Below, piece after piece: positions 56,490 through 64,000 of a stretch of 64,000 nt of DNA. The notes under the pieces are model-generated. The model worked only from the letters and a program-made list of their open reading frames with translations. It was not told where the DNA came from and did no database searches. Position numbers and translations under genes: made by a program. The stretch comes from Phoenix dactylifera (taxonomy: Eukaryota; Streptophyta; Magnoliopsida; Arecales; Arecaceae): NCBI RefSeq assembly GCF_009389715.1, contig NC_052392.1, positions 40,750,152 through 40,814,151 on the forward strand, in the 5' to 3' direction. Positions within the stretch are counted from its first letter, which is position 1. Each line of letters starts with the position of its first letter.

Positions 56490-57260
56490 AATTTTTGCTA
56501 GGCCAAGGGATCTTGGGTATTAGGCTTCTCCATGGTTTAACAAAGCCATGTCGCTTTCATATAGCTCTTAGGAGTTTTGAGGAATTTGCCAAATGTTTAT
56601 GCATGGGCCCATGCAATGTTCTATTAGTACTTTCTTTAGCGAGTTTAATAGTAAGTAATAGGAAATAAAGAATATTTTTTTTTTCTTTTTTGCTAAACTG
56701 GATGTATCAGGGTACGAATACAATAAAAAAAAGTCAAACAATAGCTTCCGAAGCGCATTGGGTAACTCCCTCTTTTCCACCCACATAATATTCTTGGAGT
56801 AGTTGGCCACATATGATACCATCCAATCTGTAGCTCCGTTGGCCTCTGTGTACATGCTTCGTCTAAAAGGCTATCCCATCACAAACCATGGCTCGGATGT
56901 CTCTGAGAAGCAGGTGGTAGTCACCCACACTGCTCGAACTCCGCTGGATCCACCTAATAATCGTCGTTGAATTGCCCTCAAGCAGGACAGCTCCAGCTTA
57001 CAGTGCTCGCCAAGCATAACCCAAGTAGGCCCAGGCCGCCCTCAACTTAGCCCTTAGAACCGAGTTGTTGAAGATCTGGCAGCCCCCACCCTGGAATCTG
57101 GACCCCTGATGATAAAGCCAACACCTCTCCTCCTACAACCATCCAGTATGCATCCGTTGAAGTTGACTTTGAGAAACTTGGAGGTGGGGCCTCCTAGGTG
57201 AAGAACACCGTACGAGACGGTCCACGAGCAAAAGTAGAGCCCAGATGTTCCGAGCTATTA
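56490..57260 (-). pseudogene. Decayed LINE copy, RNase H part
   Basis: On the minus strand, near 57160 the frame reads KVNFNGCILDG, an RNase H start. Around 56855-56720 it reads EANGATDWMVSYVANYSKN, equivalent to the REANRAADWVA segment of the other LINE copies. A T run near 56675-56690 lies inside, so the copy is interrupted or rearranged. It is more degraded than the other LINEs in the window. Confidence 0.65.
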
Positions 57261-57309
57261 AAGGTCCATTCAACATATTTGCCTAAGCAATCTCATTTGC
57301 CAGAAGCTA

Positions 57310-57560
57310 TCTTTGGGACTGACTCAAGTTTGCTTGAGGTCGACACATGATTCACTAGGCTCGACTCGTGAGAGGGCTGATTTTCATTAGTTTTTGCATT
57401 TCGTCTGCAGCTATTTTGGGGTCGACTAGACTACTTCGGAAGTTGACTCAAGAAAATGCTTGTTTTTACTACACTTTGCCTTTCACCTATGGTTATTGTG
57501 GGGTCAATTCGTCATTAGGGTCAACTCAAGTTTGCTTGGGTCGACTCGATTTGCCTTTAA
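57310..57560. repeat. GTCGACTCG-type repeats, possible LTR relic
   Basis: Five or six diverged copies of GGGTCGACTCG / GGTCAACTCAAG motifs at irregular spacing resemble the palindrome arrays in the Sirevirus LTRs. No LTR ends are recognisable. Confidence 0.4.
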
Positions 57561-57972
57561 TTTCATCAGAAAATTTATCAATAAATTGGATAACTCTGTA
57601 GATTGGGGCAATTTGATCATACTTAATCTTAAATCCTAAAAATTGAATCTCCATTTAAAATAACTATATTTTTCCTACGGAGACAACCAATCCATTTCTT
57701 AATATTACTCTATGTAGCAAAATTCAATAGTAGTACCATAGCAAAATACTCAGCACTAAAACATGGCACAACTAAAGTAAGTCATCCCTAAAAGTATTAT
57801 AAGTGGATTAAATTGTAACTCACAATTAATCATTCTCATCTAAAATAATTATTTGTAGTTGGTCTTATGCCTTAATGCTTTTGTCCTTAAATTTGTAATT
57901 AGTGTATTTGCACATAATTAATCCATTTCATTTGAGGTAGGTAGTCAATCATTTAAATAACGCAGGACTCAA

Positions 57973-57973
<1 letters not shown>

Positions 57974-58046
<73 letters not shown>
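57974..58046. repeat. (AT)n microsatellite
   Basis: A dinucleotide run of about 73 bp. The flanking DNA on both sides is AT-rich with no gene. Confidence 0.95.
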
Positions 58047-58048
<2 letters not shown>

Positions 58049-58380
58049 TTGTACATATATAGACGTAGAGATATACATATCTATATATGTATGTATATAT
58101 GTATGTATATATCTATGAAAACTAAACACTCTTTTTTGAGTGAGAGAAAGCACAATATGAGCAAACAAGAAAGAAAAAAGAAACAAAAAAAATAGAACAT
58201 AATCCCACTTTAGTTCTTTACCATAACCATACATATATTTTTTACCCATCTCTAAAAATGGAGGTATATATCTAAATGCTAGATGAATAAGCATATATCA
58301 TGCTCTTGACTATTAACGAATATATATCCTGATCTTTCTCTTTTAATTTGTATGAATATCTATCCGATATATTATTCATG

Positions 58381-58453
58381 TATCAGGAACCAGATTTGAA
58401 CTGGTGACACGAGGATTTTCAGTCCTCTGTTCTACCAACTGAGCTATCCCGAC
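58381..58453 (-). tRNA. trnF-GAA: Plastid-type tRNA-Phe (GAA) copy in nuclear DNA
   Basis: On the minus strand, GTCGGGATAGCTCAGTTGG starts a cloverleaf with anticodon loop CTGAAAA (GAA) and T-arm CCAGTTCAAATCTGG. This is nearly identical to the chloroplast trnF gene, so a plastid origin is clear. Changes include GAAC for GAGC in the D stem (one mismatch). The acceptor end reads CCTGATA instead of CCTGGCA, which still allows pairing (G-T and T-A). The match is short, with little recognisable plastid flank. It is a transferred plastid fragment, probably not expressed. Confidence 0.85.
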
Positions 58454-58478
58454 CATTTCCCGTGCATCATCCTAGTAG

Positions 58479-58481
<3 letters not shown>

Positions 58482-58509
<28 letters not shown>

Positions 58510-58920
58510 TGTATGTATGTATGTGTGTGTGTATGTGTATATATATATATCCACACACTAGTATATACCCATATATTGCATACCGGTATATGCTATACCG
58601 ATATAGGCTATATCCGTATATTGTATACCGATATATGGTATATCGATATAGGCTATACCCGTATACTATATACCAATATATGCTATACTATACTATACCC
58701 ATATAGTACATACTATACTATATTAACACATACTATACTAGTACATACTATACTATACTATACTACACTGGTATATACTATATTATACTAGTATATACTA
58801 TACCATACTAAACTAGTATATACTATACTATACTAGTATATTCTATAGTATAAAATTATATACTATACTATACTAGCATATACTGTACTATACTATAGTA
58901 GCATATATTGTACTATAGTA
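58482..58920. repeat. Compound microsatellite and TATACTA-type low-complexity array
   Basis: (AT)n and (AC)n runs at 58482-58510 and ATGT/GT runs at 58511-58545 are followed by about 360 bp built from ATACCGATATA- and CTATACTAGTATATA-type units, many of them palindromic. Open frames here are artefacts. Confidence 0.85.
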
Positions 58921-58924
58921 TTTT

Positions 58925-59340
58925 TAGGTTGGGATCGGGTTATACACGGACTCGACTTGACCCAACTCGAATAATCTGTTGGGTTAAAAACTTTAGTCGC
59001 GGACCTGACTGAGCCGACTCGATCTTCTAATGAGCTAGGTCCGAGTCCAACATTAGGACCCAAACAAAAAATCGAATTGAGTCGAGGTCACTGATGACCG
59101 ATCCAATCCGACTCGCCTTATTTGCATCCCTACTTTAGATGGCCATTCTAAGGATACAGAATAGGAACCCTAAGGGCATTTATACGTAGTACAATAAGAA
59201 TCCTTTCCTTTTCTGCCCCCTTTCCATATGCCAAGCTCCAATCTTATTATAACTCTAACTAAAATAACAAAAAAAAAAATAACTATTAAAATAATAAAAT
59301 GAAAAGTTCACCATAGGAAAGTACACCCTAACTGAATATA
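58925..59340. repeat. Long direct repeat, copy A
   Basis: It starts TAGGTTGGGATCGGGTTAT and ends AACTGAATATAA. It matches copy B (62561-63081) throughout, except that B holds about 100 extra bases. The first ~200 bp are rich in GACCCGA/TCGGGT motifs and end in GCATCCCTA, suggesting an older small transposon within the repeat. Confidence 0.85.
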
Positions 59341-59463
59341 AAGAACTATGTGTTGTTTAAATGTACTTATTAAATATTTTTATGGTGAAAATTCATCAGA
59401 GTCATTTGATATGAGTATTGCAGTTGAAATATTTATTCACTTCTCAAATGTTAATATTTCTCA

Positions 59464-62459
59464 TAGGGCTGCAAATGGGTCGGGTCAGGGCCCGCAGGGA
59501 AGAGTCAGGTCCAAAATTTAGACCCCTTCTATTTTTCGGATCGGGTCAGGTCCATCCAATCTCGACCCGAGACCCCGACCCGACCCATTTTTTTTGGGTC
59601 ACTTTTTTTTTAGACACGGGCCCACGAGCCGCAGCAGCGGGCTCGGTGCTATATAAATCTTCGATCCTGAATCCTGCCTTCCTTTTTCGCTCTCGTGCGG
59701 CCGTGCCCTAGATCTTGAGCTGCGACAAAGAATCCTCCGGAGAAGAGGATACCGCTTCCGTGCCCGGTGCCCTAGATCTCCCGACTTCCGGCTTCCCATT
59801 CTGCGGATCTCCTTCTCCCCATTCTTCGGCATCCCAAGGTATGTCCCTCCTCCGTAGTTTTTTTTAGCATAGGCCAGGAGGAGGTTTCGGCGAGGGGAGC
59901 TTGTTTTGTAACAGAGCAACGAGGCCGGACTTGAGGGAGAAGGAGAGGGAGAGGTGGGGGTCACCGAGGATAGTCGAGATTGGTAAGATTTCAGAAAAAA
60001 AGAATAGACCAGAATGACATTCAAAGAATATGATAAATAAATAAAGAAAGAAAGAAGAGGCTATGGAAGCAATCTAGGTTATGGAGGCTCATTTATGAAG
60101 CTGCCCTTTGAGTAGTTTAAGTCCCTCATGGTGCACAAGATTTTGCATTCATGTATTCACTAGACGCAACCATACCCTCCTGCATGCATGCCCATAGATG
60201 GGGAACACTTCGAACTGCAAGCCTCTCGTCACTCACAAACTGTCCAAAAAAACTCAAAATAATTAAACAAATTGAAAAGATTAACACAAATTATGCTTTT
60301 GCAAGTGGGAAGGAGAGTATATACGTGGATGCATTCTCCCATCTCCCAAAGGTTTGTCCCAACCGTTTATATAGAGAATGAAAGGATGCCCTTAAAGTTT
60401 CAAATGGACACAAAGGAGAGTTGGAAAGCCACCAGTTGAATGCCAAATAAGTGTGTCCATTTAGAAAGATTGGAACCAAAGAAAGAATAACCATAGCTGA
60501 ATGTAGACCTTCCAAAATTCACTTTCATTTGAATATCTAAAAAGGGTCTGACTCTGTAAGGTGATCAATGGTCAAATAAGTAATTCAATAAAAACTTCTC
60601 AAAGGACATGTTAGTTATCGTTAACCAATGGCCAAGAGACTAAAGAAAGTGATATCACTATAAAAGACTCAATGGTCAAATGCTTCAGAAAATTTCGAAG
60701 TAAATTAAAAAGTTCAAGCAGGAGCTACCCAAGATGGGAATCAGGTGCCGCTGTAATGGCCAAGAAGGTATTTGAGAACGATAACAGCTCTATCCAGATC
60801 TATATTCCCCATATCTTAGATTAAAGATCATTCGCCTTATCACCAGAATTCACAACTCACTCTCAACCAACAAGAGGTGCCTCTTTCCAGCCTCGACAAT
60901 GTTGAATGATCCTTCAGTAAAAGAAAGATGGTTACATTTAATGGTCAGAATATTATCTTAAGCTTACATACACTGTTTACTTGTCCACTTCAAAGACTCA
61001 TAATATACCATTTTCCCTGTGAGATGACAGGGATTAGTTTGGAAATCACAAGCAAAACAATCTATAGTAGGCAAGACAGGGACCTCTCATTCAATTCCAA
61101 CATTTTCAAGGGCATGCTTTTTTCTATTAATTAAAGATAGGGATCTAGTCCAAATTTCTCTTTTATCAGCACTTCAGAGAGCAATATTCACATTTTAAAC
61201 ATGCTATTTGGATGTAACATGATAAACTACCTAAAGGCCCTTAAAAGCAATGTTCACATTTTCAATGCCATTTTACTCAGCAGCAGGCACCACCATTTCA
61301 CTAAACGAATACTAATTATTGTTACTTCACTAATCAAAACCATTGTTTATCCATTATCAAGAAAATTTACAGCAATATAAGACCTTGCACAAATCAAAAA
61401 TATACTAGCAAACCATACTACTTTATTGACTAAGTCAACTATTTAACAACCCAAAATGAATTAAAAAATGCAAGAGCAGTTATAACAGATACAAGAAAGA
61501 AAGAGCTTGAAAAAACAATAGGCACATAATTTATACTTCATACAATTTCTATTACATACAATCAGGTTATATGGCAAATGCCCCAAAGTGCACAAACCAT
61601 GCAAATATTTTAAGTCACGTACACCTTTACTTTGTTAAAACTACTCTTGTTTTATTTGTAAATCACTTGCAGGCAACCGGTTTTTCAGAAATTTTATTCC
61701 AGAGGCGGTTAATGTTTGGACAGTGTCAGTACATGGAGGTCTCATTACAAATGCTGGATGGCTAAGCTGAGGTTTATTACCTTCTGCCATCCTTCTGTGT
61801 TACTCTGGATGCCCTTCATTGGTTTTTAGCCCTTTTTTAATGGTGGCAGGTGTTGATATAAGTATGCAATGATGCTATGCATGTCTGTGTGTTCAAGAAT
61901 CATTTGCATCCTTGCATTGTCAGATAACAGTTCTATTATCTATACAATCTACTGTTATGCTTAAGAAGTTTCGCAATTTTCCCATATTATTCATTTTAAT
62001 TTGGCAGAAGAATATCTGATATCATTAGTAGGGTGACATGAGCTTCTGGTGATAAAAATATCAACATACGATTGTTCTCAACAGATCCGTAGTCTGTTTA
62101 ACTTTGCTTTGTGTTCATGGCCTGTACTTATAGTGAAAGCTATTAAGCATTCTTTCCGTGTTTGATCTGAAATTGAATGAGAACCATGAACGGTCGAAAA
62201 GTACTGCGAAGTACAAAGGAGAAAAAGCCTTGGTTCAAACCATCCGGTGAGTTTAAAATGTCTATTACTATTTCTTCAAAAAAAATAATAATAATAACTC
62301 GACCCGACCGGGACCCGACCCGAATGACCCATTGGGGTCGGGCATCGACCGGACCTGAATTTCAACCGGGTCAGGTCTGGGTCCAAAATTAGGATCCGAA
62401 CAAGAAACTATATCGGATAAGGGTCACTCAGGACCCGACCCGACTCATTTGTAGCCCTA
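59464..62459. mobile_element. hAT-like transposon, 2996 bp, with perfect 8-bp target duplication
   Basis: The ends begin TAGGGCTGCAAATGGGTCGG and, on the other strand, TAGGGCTACAAATGAGTCGG. They are flanked by identical ATTTCTCA (59456-59463 and 62460-62467). Subterminal blocks (59475-59590, 62300-62450) are full of GACCCGA/TCGGGTC motifs. The terminal motif resembles that of the hAT element at 48458. No transposase is recognisable. The interior contains gene-like pieces: a GC-rich leader-like segment ending AAG|GTATGT near 59840, an exon-like piece after CTTGCAG at 61674, and a frame NENHERSKSTAKYKGEKALV followed by a GTGAGT donor near 62248. The family of these pieces is not recognised. Confidence 0.85.
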
Positions 62460-62560
62460 ATTTCTCATAAAGATAAATCTACAACCTTCATATCGAAATC
62501 TAGCAACTGAAATAATTTAATCATTATATGCAGATGATTGAGAGAAGAAGCTTATCTATA

Positions 62561-63081
62561 TAGGTTGGGATCGGGTTATACACGGACCTGACCTGACCTG
62601 ACTTGAATGATCTGTTAGGTCAAAAATTTTAGTCACGAGCTTGACCTAGCCGACCCGATCTTCTAATGGGTTATGTCTGAGTCCAACATTAAGACCCAAA
62701 CAAGAAATCAAGTCGGGTCGAGGTTACTCATGACCCGATACGATCCGACCCGACCTAACCCATTGGCATCCCTACGTTGGATGGCCATTCTAAGGATACA
62801 TATTTCATACGCCCATCCACAAACTCTAAATCAACCAAAAAAAAGGAGAGAGAGAATAAAGAGAAACAACGAAATAACTCCAAGGAAATTAACACCTCAG
62901 GTAGGAACCCTAGGGTTATTTATAAGTAGTACAATAATAATTTTTTCCTTTTCTTCCCCCTTTCCATATGCCATCGTCCAATCTTATTATAACTCTAAAT
63001 AAAATAACAAAAAGGAAAGTTAACTATTTAAATAACGAAATGAAAAGTTCACCATAGGAAAGTACACCCTAACTGAATATA
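62561..63081. repeat. Long direct repeat, copy B
   Basis: It is the partner of 58925-59340 in the same orientation, about 100 bp to the right of the hAT element. By eye the GACCCGA-rich first half is more diverged than the second half (ATGGCCATTCTAAGGATACA to ACTGAATATAA). Confidence 0.85.
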
Positions 63082-63094
63082 ACCACTAAATAAT

Positions 63095-63155
63095 TGGCAT
63101 CCAACCAAAGGCTCGAACCCACGACCACAATATTAAAAGCCTTGGATGCCTGATC
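63095..63155 (-). pseudogene. tRNA-Lys (UUU)-like 3' half, relic
   Basis: The minus strand has CAAGGCTTTTAATATTGTGGTC followed by the T-arm GTGGGTTCGAGCC, matching the anticodon arm (TTT) to T-arm of plant tRNA-Lys with two changes. The 5' half and the acceptor stem do not match, so it cannot be a functional tRNA. It may be the head of a tRNA-derived SINE or a broken tRNA gene. Confidence 0.45.
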
Positions 63156-64000
63156 AAGGCTCAAAATAAATTGCAATAAGAGCATTTAATCAGGCCTTGA
63201 GACACTCTATATGTGCAAACACCATAACCAGAGTCACCAATCTCACAACAAGTAGTTCAGCAGACTTGGTGATAAACACCATGTCTAAAATCCATATGCC
63301 TTACATTCTTCATATAACTTATCTCGTAAGTCCCGTCAATAAGTGAATTCAGATGAATCTGCAGCAACATGTAAAGAGTGTACCCCACTATTTCATATTT
63401 TTCGAAACTAGTTAATATTTAGAAAATGTTGCTTCATCGGCATGGTTCCTTGAAAGGACCTACCTTTGTTGCCATCTCATATTTATATTACTTAAATTTG
63501 TAATTATATAAACCAACTAGGTGTGAGAGTTTTCTTTCAATTAATAATGCTTGTCAATTTGAACAACTTCACTAGCAAAAGAATAGGCCAAATATGATGA
63601 ATGTGAAAATACCAATGCACTAAAGTTAATTAAATCCCTCCGAATATCAAAATACCTTCTTAAACTTTCACGAGTGCCTTCAAACCAATAAATTAAGAGA
63701 GACTTGTCTCCACGAATCCCATAGTTATGGATAAGAAAAGAAAAGGCACCATTCCTGCAGCAAAGAAGGGAATTTTGAAGGACTTAATACAGATACAAGA
63801 CATGTATAGTGAACATACCCTCAAGTCCATGCCAAATTGTATATATTTGTATCAAAATACGGGTGCTGATTATTGTTACTTCACTAAACGAGTACTAATT
63901 ATTGTTACTTCACTAATCAAAACAATTGTTTATCCATTATCAAAAAAATTTACAGCAATATAAGACCTTGCACAAATCAAAAATATATTAGTAAACTATT
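63156..64000. other. AT-rich end of the window with a repeat shared with the hAT interior
   Basis: No gene is recognised. The last ~120 bp (63881-64000) match 61305-61420 inside the hAT element almost exactly (TTACTTCACTAATCAAAAC, then TATAAGACCTTGCACAAATC). A second copy of that element's interior may therefore begin here. Confidence 0.5.

Noticed and set aside
58462-58791. Tyr/Ile-rich frames in the TATACTA repeat, and a similar one at 57953-58294
   Set aside because: They are translations of microsatellites.

Overview
The window is nuclear DNA from a flowering plant, most probably a monocot. The protein-coding genes are GC-rich with strongly G/C-ending codons, and they sit in AT-rich, transposon-dominated DNA. 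The full-length retrotransposon is a Sirevirus (Ty1/copia, Maximus/SIRE lineage), which is abundant in monocots. I cannot name the species; a palm-like or other non-grass monocot is a guess.

Four loci look like host genes or strong candidates. They are a small unidentified ORF (1577-2014, minus), an intronless arogenate/prephenate dehydratase-like gene (6911-8077, plus), a spliced ELM2/SANT nuclear protein gene (CDS 40047-42229, minus, with a 5' UTR exon near 46416-46590 and a ~4.2 kb leader intron), and an intronless PDX1 vitamin B6 synthase gene (54679-55638, plus). Apart from the fact that dehydratases and PDX1 serve basic metabolism, the genes show no pathway link; this is not an operon-like region.

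Most of the rest is mobile DNA, much of it with readable borders. Positions 1-232 are one end of a CACTA element. A 1.6 kb PIF/Harbinger-like element with TAA duplications lies at 10930-12574. From ~13150 to ~38690 there is a four-part nest. A plus-strand plant LINE was hit by a minus-strand LINE (13764-~16047) and, separately, by a Sirevirus (16226-38202, target duplication GGATT). That Sirevirus carries intact gag, pol and a third ORF. Its 5' LTR was in turn hit by a second, defective Sirevirus (25732-36871, target duplication CTACC).

To the right, a 1247-bp non-autonomous hAT element (48458-49704) has captured the 5' UTR, first coding exon and start of intron 1 of a DUF21/CNNM transporter gene. 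A second hAT element of 2996 bp (59464-62459) has a perfect 8-bp duplication and coding-looking cargo. Further LINE copies lie at 51473-52649 and ~56490-57260. A plastid-type tRNA-Phe copy lies at 58381-58453.

The most interesting signals are these. The Sirevirus LTRs carry dense palindrome arrays placed upstream of the LTR TATA box, and a miniature copy of that layout sits in front of the third ORF. The 3' LTR lacks exactly the TATA-containing segment that the 5' LTR keeps. The second Sirevirus is defective inside but has near-identical LTRs. The hAT element captured a gene fragment. The dehydratase has lost the catalytic threonine of its TRF motif.
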